A stretch of 64,000 bases of DNA, from assembly GCF_034058155.1 (NCBI RefSeq), contig NZ_CP139148.1, forward strand, positions 3,472,001-3,536,000, given 5' to 3'. This DNA is from Flavobacterium sp. KACC 22761 (GTDB lineage: Bacteria > Bacteroidota > Bacteroidia > Flavobacteriales > Flavobacteriaceae). A model generated the notes under the pieces. It did no database searches, was not told where the DNA came from, and saw only the letters and a list, made by a program, of their open reading frames with translations. This document shows positions 1 through 8,100 of this stretch, piece after piece. A program made the translations under genes and the position numbers. The stretch's first letter is position 1. The number at the start of each line of letters is the position of its first letter.

Positions 1-1203
1 ACTGATTACAATTGGCACATTAAACTCTTTATAAAGTGTAAACGGATGTCTATTTTCTTTTACTTTCAAAATGAATTCGTTGCTCGCAAGATTGATCTCA
101 ATCGGAATATTATTTTTAGACATATATTTCAATAAATCATACGAATTGGCTTCATAAGCAATATCAACTCCGTGACCTATTCTCTTGGCGCCTGCCACAT
201 AAATCGCATCGTTAATATGCCAAGTCAATTCTTCTGGCTGAACCAAACCTAAAGTCAATTCGCCCGCATGGAGCGTATATTTTACGTCTGGGAATTTAGA
301 ATGACAATATTTAAACATCACCATGTGCAACCAATAATCTTTCATAGAATTCTCGCCATGCTCTGGAGAAACGATATTTACTCCAGCAGTCAGTTTACTT
401 TCGCTTGACGAAATAAAAGCAATAACTAGATTTTTGAATAAATCTACCGGTTCCATAAAACGAAGCACAAAGTTTTGATAACGCATGGTGAATTTTTCGT
501 CATCTATTTTTAAGTCTTTGTGAAGTTTAGCTAAGAAATTAGTATTGAAATCTTCAGCATATTTTTTAGCGTCTTTTTTCTGAAGTGATTTATATAATTC
601 ATCCAAAAGTTTCAAAACAGCTTTTTCATCTTTTTGAGTTGAAGCCTGACGTAATTTGGAATTAAAATCGGCTAAATCAGAAACATTCATATCACATGGA
701 ATTGTTGATAATTGTGTTTCAATATAGCTTACATTTTCAGCAATGGCGCGTTTTTTTAGTTCCAGCATTCCTTCTGCAAAATGACCTTGAATTGTTGGTT
801 CGAATTTCATAAATGAATCAAAAAACTGATCGTCAGAAGGCACAGAACCATTGTAATCTTTGATTGACCAAGTTTGCATAACTTGTTGCTGATAATAATC
901 TAATTTGCCTTCGTTTTTTAGAGAAGAAAAAGTCTGCCAGTTTCCTTTTTCAGGTTTAGTTTTCGAAACTGCCATAGTTTCTATATTCAAATAAAAGTCT
1001 TCTGCAATAGCTCTTTCTAAAAGCGGTTCTGCATAAACAGATCCTGAAAAATGATGGTGTAAATCGCCTCCTTTTGGCATTTGTTGAAAGAAAGCTGTTA
1101 AGAGAGCTTCATTATTTCTGATTTTTTCTAAATAACTCTCAGCCGATTGAGAAAAGCCGATTTGTGCTATAAAAAAACAGAAAAGCGTAATTATTCTTGT
1201 CAT
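1..1203 (-). CDS. Secreted adenosine deaminase (partial, C-terminus outside window)
   Basis: The frame is open from an ATG at 1203 to the window edge, giving 401 residues without the C-terminus. An N-terminal signal peptide (MTRIITLFCFFIAQIGFSQ) points to export. Adenosine deaminase family marks are clear: GGDLHHHFSGS near residues 46-55 supplies the zinc-binding HxH (H49, H51), followed later by LHAGE, a KRIGHGVD block and EINLASNEF. The enzyme would deaminate adenosine to inosine. Most bacterial adenosine deaminases are cytoplasmic. A signal peptide and a long N-terminal extension recall the secreted ADGF-type enzymes, so this one probably works on nucleosides in the periplasm or outside the cell. 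It is transcribed away from the GNAT gene and separated from it by a repeat-rich spacer. Confidence 0.85.
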   Translation of the reverse strand, partial: MTRIITLFCFFIAQIGFSQSAESYLEKIRNNEALLTAFFQQMPKGGDLHHHFSGSVYAEPLLERAIAEDFYLNIETMAVSKTKPEKGNWQTFSSLKNEGKLDYYQQQVMQTWSIKDYNGSVPSDDQFFDSFMKFEPTIQGHFAEGMLELKKRAIAENVSYIETQLSTIPCDMNVSDLADFNSKLRQASTQKDEKAVLKLLDELYKSLQKKDAKKYAEDFNTNFLAKLHKDLKIDDEKFTMRYQNFVLRFMEPVDLFKNLVIAFISSSESKLTAGVNIVSPEHGENSMKDYWLHMVMFKYCHSKFPDVKYTLHAGELTLGLVQPEELTWHINDAIYVAGAKRIGHGVDIAYEANSYDLLKYMSKNNIPIEINLASNEFILKVKENRHPFTLYKEFNVPIVIS

Positions 1204-1262
1204 ACTCTAAGATTAAATTACGCGCAAATATAGGAATTTCTGCGGAAATTTGAAAATTGAAA

Positions 1263-1400
1263 TTCGTTGCGTTGTTTTTTAACGCAAAGAACGCAAGGTT
1301 TTTGTTCCAAGCTTAACTAAGTAGAAACGCAAAGTTCGCAAAGCTTTGTCTAAAAAATCTTTGCGAACTTTGCGTAATTCTTTGCGAACTTTGCGGTTTA
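1263..1400. repeat. Intergenic inverted repeat of GCAAAG type
   Basis: The 236-base spacer between the adenosine deaminase and GNAT genes has no gene. It holds a perfect 17-bp inverted repeat (1327-1343 with 1359-1375, ACGCAAAGTTCGCAAAG and its complement), a third partial copy of TTTGCGAACTTTGCG at 1381-1395, and degenerate GCAAAG words upstream (about 1278-1295). It could fold into a long hairpin. It looks like an interspersed repeat element rather than a simple terminator, because several copies in both orientations lie side by side. Confidence 0.75.
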
Positions 1401-1439
1401 AAAAAACTTAGAACCTTAGCATCTCAGTATCTTAGAAAC

Positions 1440-1724
1440 TTAAGAAAAAAGTACATCACGTATTTCTTCCACTTTATCAAAAACACTTTTTGCAAAAGGA
1501 CAAAGTGGGATAATTTTTAAGTTGTTTTCTCTCGCATATTCTACGGCAGCCATAACCAGTTTTTTACCAACACCTTTTCCGTTAAAATCCGGACTTACTT
1601 CAGTATGATCGATTATAAATTTTGAGTCTCCTGCCCAAGTATAAGTCATTTTTCCTGCTTCTTTTCCGTCTTCTACGGCTTCAAAATAGCCTCTTCTTGT
1701 ATCGTTTATTTGTTGAATTTCCAT
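1440..1724 (-). CDS. Small GNAT-type N-acetyltransferase
   Basis: This 94-residue protein matches the short GCN5-related acetyltransferase subfamily (YjdJ-like). It carries the acetyl-CoA loop VSPDFNGKGVGKKLV at about residues 43-57, followed by AVEYARENNLKIIPLCPFAKSV, where the cysteine and CPF-type ending are typical of this subfamily. The substrate is unknown. The gene sits 5 bases downstream of the OsmC-like gene on the same strand, so it probably shares the pirin-OsmC transcript. That would put it among small redox or stress functions. Confidence 0.8.
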   Translation of the reverse strand: MEIQQINDTRRGYFEAVEDGKEAGKMTYTWAGDSKFIIDHTEVSPDFNGKGVGKKLVMAAVEYARENNLKIIPLCPFAKSVFDKVEEIRDVLFS

Positions 1725-1729
1725 GATAA

Positions 1730-2125
1730 TTATATTAGTGTGGTTTTGATTTCGATTGAATGTGTCAATGTTTTATGAATTGGACAACTGTTTGCAATCG
1801 TTTCTAATCTTTGTTTTTGCTCTTCGTTGACTTCCCCTATTACTTCGATTCTTCGGGTAAATGAAGTACAATTTCGCTCTGAATCTCTTTCAAAATCAAT
1901 TTTGATATTGATTTCTTCAACGTTCCATTGCTTGCGATTAATATACATTCGTAAAGTAATCAACGTGCAAGAAGCCAATGACGAAGCCAAAAGTTCTGTT
2001 GGATTTAGTCCTAAATTTTTTCCGCCTAATGATTGTGGTTCGTCAGAAATTAAGACATTTCCACTTGCCGAAGTGATTTCCGTTCGATACAAACGCGTAT
2101 CTATTTTTGCTGAAATTGTATCCAT
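1730..2125 (-). CDS. OsmC family peroxidase-like protein
   Basis: The 131-residue protein has the OsmC/Ohr fold signature. The first redox cysteine (C53) is in NPTELLASSLASCT and the second (C114) is in ANSCPIHKTL. In OsmC and Ohr this cysteine pair reduces organic hydroperoxides with a dithiol donor. The length and the SCPIHKTL motif fit the broader YhfA-like branch, so the exact substrate is uncertain. It lies 2 bases after the pirin gene and 5 before the GNAT gene, and the three form a tight operon. A longer frame on the opposite strand over the same bases is a shadow. Confidence 0.85.
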   Translation of the reverse strand: MDTISAKIDTRLYRTEITSASGNVLISDEPQSLGGKNLGLNPTELLASSLASCTLITLRMYINRKQWNVEEINIKIDFERDSERNCTSFTRRIEVIGEVNEEQKQRLETIANSCPIHKTLTHSIEIKTTLI

Positions 2126-2127
2126 AA

Positions 2128-3009
2128 TTATTTAATTCTTGGTTCTGGTAATGGCACAAATTCTGTTTCGCCAGGAACTTTTGGGAAAGTTTGGTTTGTC
2201 CAGTCAATTTTAGCTTTTTCGATAAGGTTTTTGTCTGATGAAACAAAGTTCCAAAAGATAAAGTGTTCTTCAGGAAATGGCTGTCCACCAAAAAGATAAA
2301 CCGTAGAATTTTCAGAAATTTCAAACTCGCAAAGCGAAGCTTCAGTTGTAATTAAAATCTGTTTTGGATCGTAAACATGTTCGCCATTTTTGATGCTCCC
2401 TTCTAAGATATATAAACCGCTTTCGCCAAATAAGTGATGTCCAATATTGATTTTCTTGGCTTCTTTGCTTTTAATTTCAATAAAATACAACGGACTATAA
2501 ACAGGAACTGGAGATTTTTTGCCAAAAGCTTCGCCAGCAATTAATTTGTATGAAACGCCATCTTCTTCCCAAGCCGGAATATCGTCAGCTTCAACATGCG
2601 TAAAATTCGGTTCCATTTGCTCCAATTCTTTTGGAAGCGCCACCCAAATTTGCAATCCATGAAGCATTTTATCTGTATGTCTTAAATATTCAGGAGTTCT
2701 TTCAGAATGCACGATTCCTTTTCCAGCGGTCATCCAATTTACTGCGCCAGGTTTTATTTCTAATTCGGTTCCTAAACTGTCGCGATGCATAATGCTTCCT
2801 TCAAACAAAAAAGTAAGCGTTGAAAGTCCGATATGCGGATGCGGAGGAACATCCATATTTTCATGGTCACTTAAATGTGCCGGTCCCATATGATCGATAA
2901 ATACAAATGGCCCAACGGCTCTTTTTTCACGGAAAGGCAATAAACGGCCTACCAAAAAATTGCCAATATTGGCAGCACGTTCTTCGATAATTAAACTGAT
3001 ATTTGACAT
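2128..3009 (-). CDS. Pirin family protein
   Basis: This 293-residue bicupin has the classic pirin N-terminal domain. The metal ligands are visible: H57 and H59 in PPHPHIG, H101 in GIVHSE and E103. A C-terminal pirin domain spans roughly residues 165-280. Pirins are iron-binding cupins, and some have quercetin 2,3-dioxygenase activity. The cellular role in flavobacteria is unknown. It is the first gene of the pirin-OsmC-GNAT operon, and a good TAnnTTTG promoter lies about 20 bases upstream. Confidence 0.9.
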   Translation of the reverse strand: MSNISLIIEERAANIGNFLVGRLLPFREKRAVGPFVFIDHMGPAHLSDHENMDVPPHPHIGLSTLTFLFEGSIMHRDSLGTELEIKPGAVNWMTAGKGIVHSERTPEYLRHTDKMLHGLQIWVALPKELEQMEPNFTHVEADDIPAWEEDGVSYKLIAGEAFGKKSPVPVYSPLYFIEIKSKEAKKINIGHHLFGESGLYILEGSIKNGEHVYDPKQILITTEASLCEFEISENSTVYLFGGQPFPEEHFIFWNFVSSDKNLIEKAKIDWTNQTFPKVPGETEFVPLPEPRIK

Positions 3010-3029
3010 GGTATTATTTGATTTGAAAA

Positions 3030-3059
3030 CAAAATTACAGTTGTGATAGAAATCTGTAA
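3030..3059 (-). promoter_or_regulatory. Promoter of the pirin-OsmC-GNAT operon
   Basis: Read on the minus strand, TAATTTTG (3037-3030) matches the Bacteroidota -7 box TAnnTTTG. It is preceded at exactly 19 bases by TTA (3059-3057), close to the -33 TTG consensus. The start codon is at 3009. Confidence 0.55.
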
Positions 3060-3151
3060 CTTAATTTAGATTAAGAAAGTTGTTTTTTGTGTTAGCTATA
3101 AAAGTAGGCAAAATGTAGAATATTTCAAATTGTTGATTTTATGCTCTTTTT

Positions 3152-3224
3152 TGTCAGACTGAGCGGAGTCGAAGTTACATTTGCCGAATCACTTTGCGGG
3201 ACTTCGACTCCGCTCAGTCTGACA
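3152..3224. repeat. 24-bp perfect inverted repeat
   Basis: Arms at 3152-3175 and 3201-3224 are perfect 24-bp complements around the core GACTGAGCGGAGTCGAAGT, with a 25-base loop. The arms are markedly more GC-rich than the surroundings. The hairpin sits upstream of the pirin operon and downstream of the alkC-like gene. The size and composition suggest a dispersed REP-like element. It has no T-tract of the kind expected for an intrinsic terminator. Confidence 0.8.
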
Positions 3225-3257
3225 GCAGTGATTTCGTTTCTGTCTTTAATCTAAATT

Positions 3258-4358
3258 TTAATCTACCAGATCAAACTCCAAAACCTCACTTTCAGCACCA
3301 TTAATAATAATTGACAATTGATGCGCTCCAGTATAAAAAACACGAGTTGTAATCAATTTAAAAGACTGATTTCTTTCAATTTTAGTCAATTGATTTGGAT
3401 GATAAATTTTTTCACTGATTTTAAAGACTTTTTTCGCCAAATGACCTTTTGCTTTTTTATAATGAACGGCATATTCCAAACGAACCGTTTTTGGCTCTTC
3501 ATTTTTATTATTTAAATGAAATTGAAACTGCAGATAATCACCAATTTTAACCACAGGCGTTTTGATTTCGAAAGAAGAAAGTTCAATATTCGTACTTTCT
3601 AAGCCATAATGGCTTAATATTTCTGGATGACCTTGTTTTAATAAAGTTCTGCATCCGTGTTTAATAATTCCATCCGTTTCTTTGCTGTGACCTTTCCATT
3701 TATTGGCGATTTCTAACACAATCTGCGGATTATCTTTTACGATATCATTTAAGTTATTGGCAACGCTTCGGCGAACATATTCTGAAGGATCGTTTTTTAG
3801 ATTTTCTAAAATAGGAAGAATAGAAGAAGGATCTTTTTTCAGAAACGGAATCGCCATTGCCCACGGTAATCTCGGACGTGAACCTTCACTGGCCAAACGA
3901 CGAACATGATGATTTTCATGCAAAGACCATTTTAACATTTCGTCAATCATTTTTTCTTTATATTTTAAAATAAAAGGACGAACAGCAAATTCACAACTGA
4001 TAAATTGGGTTATGGTTACAAAGGCTTTCGCCGAAGTTTCAAAATCGTCTAGACCATACATTTCGATATAATCGGCAAAGAAAATAAAAGCCAAATTGCT
4101 GTCGGAAAAGTTGTTTTTCTTTAAATTTTCGATGATTTTATCAATTAGAGAAACGGCTTCGGGAAAGTTTTGAGGCATAAACTGATGAAAAACAGCAGTA
4201 GTATGTTTCATTCTTTCTTTCCATTCTTTTTGAGCAAAATCGCCTTCGTAAATGGCTTGTATAAATTTTTGTTTGTTGAATGTTGGATGCACTTCGGCGA
4301 CAGCCTGACCAAATTTTTCGTAAAAAGAAACCGAGTAAATATCTTTAATTAATCCCAT
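3258..4358 (-). CDS. AlkC-like DNA alkylation repair glycosylase
   Basis: This 366-residue protein has an N-terminal all-helical HEAT-type domain (about 1-250), with EGSRPRLPWA near residues 158-167 and a repeat-like SEYVRRSVANNLND. A C-terminal beta-rich domain (about 255-366) looks Ig-like. AlkC and AlkD remove alkylated bases such as 3-methyladenine without base flipping. The extra Ig-like tail is known for AlkC and absent from AlkD, so AlkC is the better match. The gene is monocistronic, and the neighbours do not add to the functional call. Confidence 0.75.
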   Translation of the reverse strand: MGLIKDIYSVSFYEKFGQAVAEVHPTFNKQKFIQAIYEGDFAQKEWKERMKHTTAVFHQFMPQNFPEAVSLIDKIIENLKKNNFSDSNLAFIFFADYIEMYGLDDFETSAKAFVTITQFISCEFAVRPFILKYKEKMIDEMLKWSLHENHHVRRLASEGSRPRLPWAMAIPFLKKDPSSILPILENLKNDPSEYVRRSVANNLNDIVKDNPQIVLEIANKWKGHSKETDGIIKHGCRTLLKQGHPEILSHYGLESTNIELSSFEIKTPVVKIGDYLQFQFHLNNKNEEPKTVRLEYAVHYKKAKGHLAKKVFKISEKIYHPNQLTKIERNQSFKLITTRVFYTGAHQLSIIINGAESEVLEFDLVD

Positions 4359-4651
4359 GATTTTGTTTGAATGAACCTCAAAGATATTTAATGTTCTTTG
4401 AAATTTCTACCATTAAGGCATTAAGTTTATTAGGTTTTTTCGCTTAATTTTTCTTGGCCAGTTGCTTGTTTAAAAAAGAAATATTTTAAGGTCATTGCTT
4501 AAAAGTGGCATTTAAGGGTTAGAACTTAATTTTCTTAATTTCTTAATGGTTTAAAAAGAAAATTTTAGTGTTTTGAAAAAATTTTCATGTTAAGTAAACT
4601 TTCAAATCCATAAAATATATCCTAATTTAGCATATTATTAAAAACAGAAAA
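4359..4651. other. Intergenic region between divergent alkC-like gene and nadC
   Basis: This 293-base spacer between divergently transcribed genes holds no open frame worth calling. A possible nadC -7 box, TAATTTAG (about 4622-4629), matches TAnnTTTG at all but one position. Nothing else stands out. Confidence 0.4.
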
Positions 4652-5509
4652 ATGATAAGTGAAGCTCAATTTCAAGCAGAATTACAACTTTTGATTAGTA
4701 ATGCCATTAGAGAAGATGTTGGTCCGGGCGATTATAGTTCGTTAGCATGTATTCCAGATACGGCACATGGTCAGGCCAAATTATTGGTAAAAGATCAAGG
4801 AATAATTGCTGGCGTTGAATTGGCTAAAATGATATTTGAACATGTCGATCCAAAACTGAAAGTGAAAACTTTTATCGAAGATGGTACTCGTGTTGAATAT
4901 GGAGAAGTTGTTTTTGAAGTTTCGGGAAGTTCACAGTCTATTTTAAAAGCCGAAAGAGTGGTTCTGAATACCATGCAACGTATGTCGGCCATTGCTACAA
5001 AAACGCATCATTTGATGCAATTGTTAGAAGGAACTGGAGCGAAAATTTTAGATACACGCAAAACAACGCCAAATTTTAGAGTGGCTGAAAAATGGGCGGT
5101 GAAAATAGGCGGAGGCGAAAATCATCGTTACGCTTTGTATGATATGATTATGTTGAAAGATAATCATATTGATTTTGCTGGCGGAATTACCCTTGCAATC
5201 AAAAAGACCAAAGAATATTTAAAAGCCAATAATTTGGATTTAAAGATTATTGTGGAAGCCAGAAATCTAGATGAAATTCGTGAGATTTTATTAAGCGACG
5301 GTGTTCACAGAATTTTAATCGATAACTTTAATTATGAGGATACTAAAAAAGCAGTTGATTTAATTGGTAAAAAATGCCAAACGGAATCTTCAGGAAATAT
5401 CAACGAAAAAACAATTCGCGAATATGGTCTTTGCGGTGTGAATTATATATCTTCGGGAGCTTTGACACATTCTATTTACAATATGGATTTGAGCTTAAAA
5501 GCGTTTTAG
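4652..5509 (+). CDS. nadC: Nicotinate-nucleotide pyrophosphorylase (carboxylating)
   Basis: This 285-residue protein is quinolinate phosphoribosyltransferase, which converts quinolinate and PRPP to nicotinate mononucleotide, CO2 and pyrophosphate in de novo NAD synthesis. The family core is complete: an N-terminal EDVGPGDYSS, the DTRKTTPNFR substrate loop around residues 134-143, KIGGGENHRYALYDMIMLKDNHI, and the closing NYISSGALTHS. The length is normal. nadA and nadB are not nearby. A BrkB-family gene follows after a repeat-containing spacer. Confidence 0.95.
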   Translation: MISEAQFQAELQLLISNAIREDVGPGDYSSLACIPDTAHGQAKLLVKDQGIIAGVELAKMIFEHVDPKLKVKTFIEDGTRVEYGEVVFEVSGSSQSILKAERVVLNTMQRMSAIATKTHHLMQLLEGTGAKILDTRKTTPNFRVAEKWAVKIGGGENHRYALYDMIMLKDNHIDFAGGITLAIKKTKEYLKANNLDLKIIVEARNLDEIREILLSDGVHRILIDNFNYEDTKKAVDLIGKKCQTESSGNINEKTIREYGLCGVNYISSGALTHSIYNMDLSLKAF

Positions 5510-5560
5510 TTAAGTTATGAGTTTTGAGTTATAAGTTATGAGTTAAAATTTTGTGGTCTA

Positions 5561-5578
5561 TCCCGATAGCTATCGGGA
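5561..5578. repeat. 18-bp perfect palindrome
   Basis: TCCCGATAGCTATCGGGA is a perfect palindrome in the nadC-brkB spacer. It sits next to short direct repeats of a GTTATGAGTT type (5515-5545). Self-complementary CCCGATAGCTATCGGG units look like interspersed intergenic repeats. No T-tract follows, so it is unlikely to be an intrinsic terminator. Confidence 0.6.
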
Positions 5579-5622
5579 CTAAACTCATAAATCTAAACTC
5601 TAAAATCTAAAATCAACAAAAT

Positions 5623-6546
5623 ATGTCGCAAGAAATAGAAGCCCGGATTGAGAAACTGCCTGTGGTACGTTCTTTAGCCCGACTTTTAAAGAAAATAAAA
5701 CTGCCTTGGCTGGAAGGCTTTTCGTTGTATGATTTGATCGAAATGTACGTTATCGGTATTATTGATGGCGCATTTTCGTATCATGCGAGTGCGGTTTCTT
5801 TTAGCTTTTTTATGGCTTTGTTTCCGTTTGCTTTATTTATTTTGAACTTAATTCCGTTTATTCCAATTGATAATTTTCAGGATGATTTTCTTCAGTTTGT
5901 CCAACAGAGTGTTCCTCCAAATACATTCGACGCTATAAGTAAAATTATCAGCGATATCTTAAATAATAGTCATTCCGGATTATTGTCAACGGGTTTTTTT
6001 CTGTCTATATTCTTGATGGCAAACGGAATTAACGGAATTTTAAGCGGTTTTGAATCCTCTAAACACGTTTTTGATAAACGTGGCTTTTTGCATCAATATT
6101 TAGTAGCGCTGGCGATTTCACTTGTAATGACCGTTATTTTGTTTGTGACAGTAGCAACAATTGTCGTTTTTGAGGTGTTTATTCAAAAAACAATCATCCA
6201 AGATGTGCTTAGTGATCGAATTCCGTTGATAATTTTGGGTCGATATTTGTTTGTTGTTTTGATGATTTTGATAACATCTTCAATATTATTGCGTTATGGT
6301 ACTAAACAGTACAATAAAGTGCCTTTTATAAGTATTGGATCTGTTTTTACAACGGTCTTAATTGTTATATCTTCGTTCTTTTTTGGGATTTGGGTTATAA
6401 AATTCTCAAAATATAACGAACTTTATGGTTCAATTGGGACATTATTAATTCTAATGTTCTACATTTGGATAAACTGTATGATTCTGCTTTTAGGGTTCGA
6501 ATTGAACGCTACAATCAGAAAATTAAAACAAAAAAAAAATAAATAA
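5623..6546 (+). CDS. YihY/BrkB family inner-membrane protein
   Basis: This 307-residue protein begins with a soluble stretch (1-45) and then has about six hydrophobic helices. The family hallmarks are AFSYHASAVSFSFFMALFPF after the first helix and the C-terminal ILMFYIWINCMILLLGFELNA. It was formerly annotated as ribonuclease BN, but that activity belongs to another protein, and the molecular role is unknown. The DUF2147 gene begins 2 bases after its stop and the metallo-beta-lactamase follows, so the three probably share a transcript. Confidence 0.85.
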   Translation: MSQEIEARIEKLPVVRSLARLLKKIKLPWLEGFSLYDLIEMYVIGIIDGAFSYHASAVSFSFFMALFPFALFILNLIPFIPIDNFQDDFLQFVQQSVPPNTFDAISKIISDILNNSHSGLLSTGFFLSIFLMANGINGILSGFESSKHVFDKRGFLHQYLVALAISLVMTVILFVTVATIVVFEVFIQKTIIQDVLSDRIPLIILGRYLFVVLMILITSSILLRYGTKQYNKVPFISIGSVFTTVLIVISSFFFGIWVIKFSKYNELYGSIGTLLILMFYIWINCMILLLGFELNATIRKLKQKKNK

Positions 6547-6548
6547 GT

Positions 6549-6974
6549 ATGAAAAATTTGATGCTAACTATCGGAGTGTTCTTCTTTGCGCTGACCATGC
6601 AAAGTCAAAGTGTAATTGGAAAATGGAAAACAATTGACGACGAAACCGGAGAAGCAAAATCAATCGTAGAGGTTTACGAAAAAGGAGGGAAAATTTACGG
6701 AAAGGTTGTTGAGATACTTCGTGAAAATCATAAAAAAGATGTTTGTTCCAAATGCGATGGTGCTGAAAAAAACAAACCAATTCTTGGAATGATTATTATC
6801 AACGGACTTAAAAAAGATGGTTCAGAATATAATGACGGAACTATTTTAGATCCTACAAATGGTAAAAAATACAAATGTTATATCACTTTAGAATCTGCTG
6901 ATAAATTAAAACTTCGCGGGTATGTTGGGATTTCTTTAATGGGAAGAACACAATACTGGACACGAGTGAAATAA
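6549..6974 (+). CDS. DUF2147 family exported protein
   Basis: This 141-residue protein has an N-terminal signal peptide ending near MQSQS, then the DUF2147 pattern: VIGKWKTIDDETGEAKSIV, an internal cysteine pair CSKC, GMIIINGLKKDG, GTILDPTNGKKYKCYI, and GYVGISLMGRTQYWTRV at the end. It probably folds as a small periplasmic beta-barrel. The function is unknown. It lies between the BrkB gene (2-base gap) and the metallo-beta-lactamase gene (16-base gap). Confidence 0.85.
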   Translation: MKNLMLTIGVFFFALTMQSQSVIGKWKTIDDETGEAKSIVEVYEKGGKIYGKVVEILRENHKKDVCSKCDGAEKNKPILGMIIINGLKKDGSEYNDGTILDPTNGKKYKCYITLESADKLKLRGYVGISLMGRTQYWTRVK

Positions 6975-6990
6975 CTAATTCAAAAAATAC

Positions 6991-7731
6991 ATGCGAAAAT
7001 TAGCTTCGATAATTTTATTCTTAGTTTTAACTGCAAATAGCTTTGGACAATCTAAGAATTCGCCATTACAAATAAGTCATCTTACGGGTGACTTTTATGT
7101 TTATAAAACGTTTCATGATTATAAAGGAACGTTGATTTCTGCCAATGCCATGTATCTGGTTACAGATAAAGGTGTTGTTTTGTTTGATGCTCCATGGGAT
7201 CAAACACAATTTCAGCCTTTATTAGATTCAATAAAAGCAAAACATAATAAAGAAGTCGTAATGCTTTTTGCAACACATTCACATGATGATCGCGCAGGCG
7301 GATTTGATTTTTACAGAAAAAAAGGAATTAAAACGTATTCAATTCAATTGACGGATGATATTCTGAAAAAGAAAAATGAACCCAGAGCCGAATTTATAAT
7401 CCCGAATGATAAAATTTTTACAGTTGGACAATATACTTTTGAGGTTTATTATCCAGGAAAAGGCCATGCGCCAGACAATATTGTAGCTTGGTTTCCAAAA
7501 GAAAAAGTGTTGTACGGAGGTTGTTTTGTGAAAAGTGCCGATGCTCAGGATCTGGGTTATTTAGGAGACGCTGATGTGAAAGAATGGAAAAATTCAATTG
7601 CAAGAGTTCAAACTAAATTTAAAAATCCAAAGTATATTATTCCGGGGCATGACGATTGGACTAATATTGAATCTTTAAATCATACTTTGAAATTGGTTGA
7701 TGAGTATTTGGCTAAATCTTTAGAGAAATAA
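6991..7731 (+). CDS. Subclass B1 metallo-beta-lactamase
   Basis: This 246-residue precursor has a signal peptide ending near NSFGQ. All six zinc ligands of a B1 enzyme are present. H96 and H98 (in HSHDDRAGG) and H159 (in GKGHAPDN) form the first site. D100, C178 (in YGGCFVKS) and H220 (in IPGHDDW) form the second. Such enzymes hydrolyse penicillins, cephalosporins and carbapenems in the periplasm. The protein resembles the resident JOHN/IND-type enzymes of flavobacteria. No mobile element is near, and it is the last gene of a three-gene envelope operon, which suggests an intrinsic chromosomal gene. Confidence 0.93.
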   Translation: MRKLASIILFLVLTANSFGQSKNSPLQISHLTGDFYVYKTFHDYKGTLISANAMYLVTDKGVVLFDAPWDQTQFQPLLDSIKAKHNKEVVMLFATHSHDDRAGGFDFYRKKGIKTYSIQLTDDILKKKNEPRAEFIIPNDKIFTVGQYTFEVYYPGKGHAPDNIVAWFPKEKVLYGGCFVKSADAQDLGYLGDADVKEWKNSIARVQTKFKNPKYIIPGHDDWTNIESLNHTLKLVDEYLAKSLEK

Positions 7732-7749
7732 TAGAGAGCCTTATCTTTA

Positions 7750-7780
7750 TTGGAGGAATAGTGTAATTTGTTTATATTTG
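7750..7780 (+). promoter_or_regulatory. Promoter of the mntA/hepT-like pair
   Basis: TTG at 7750-7752 and TATATTTG at 7773-7780 are separated by 20 bases, matching the Bacteroidota TTG-N19-TAnnTTTG promoter with one extra base. The first codon of the downstream gene is at 7802. Confidence 0.6.
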
Positions 7781-7801
7781 AGTCAGATAAAATTTTAAAA
7801 A

Positions 7802-8100
7802 ATGAACTTTTTAGAAGATCACATATTAGATATTTCTAAGCTTTGTAAAACACACAAAGTAAAGGCTCTGTACGCTTTTGGTTCAGTGCTTAGAGAAGAT
7901 TTAATGATAAAAGTGATGTCGATTTAGTCGTTGATTTTAAAGCTTTAGATGTTTTGGACTATGCAGATAATTATTTTGATTTTAAATTTTCTTTAGAAGA
8001 AATTTTCAAAAGACCAATTGATTTGTTAGAAGAAAAGGCAATTAAAAACCCTTATTTTAAAGAAAACTTAAATAAGCAAAAGCAATTAATTTATGGATAA
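7802..8100 (+). pseudogene. Frameshifted MntA-like nucleotidyltransferase (antitoxin)
   Basis: An ATG at 7802 opens MNFLEDHILDISKLCKTHK, followed by YAFGSVLRED, the start of the minimal nucleotidyltransferase motif. The frame then stops at 7928. Shifting by one base at about 7899-7904 restores SDVDLVVDF, the rest of the GSx10DxD motif, and the frame runs on to a TAA at 8098-8100, giving a complete MNT protein of about 99 residues. One base is missing, probably from the T-run in GATTTAAT. MntA enzymes AMPylate and silence the HepT toxin, and the matching HepT-like gene overlaps the end of this one. A true mutation and an assembly error cannot be told apart here. Confidence 0.8.

Noticed and set aside
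3152..3224. Could the 24-bp inverted repeat be a terminator for the alkC-like gene?
   Set aside because: No T-tract follows in the needed orientation and the loop is 25 bases. An interspersed repeat fits better.
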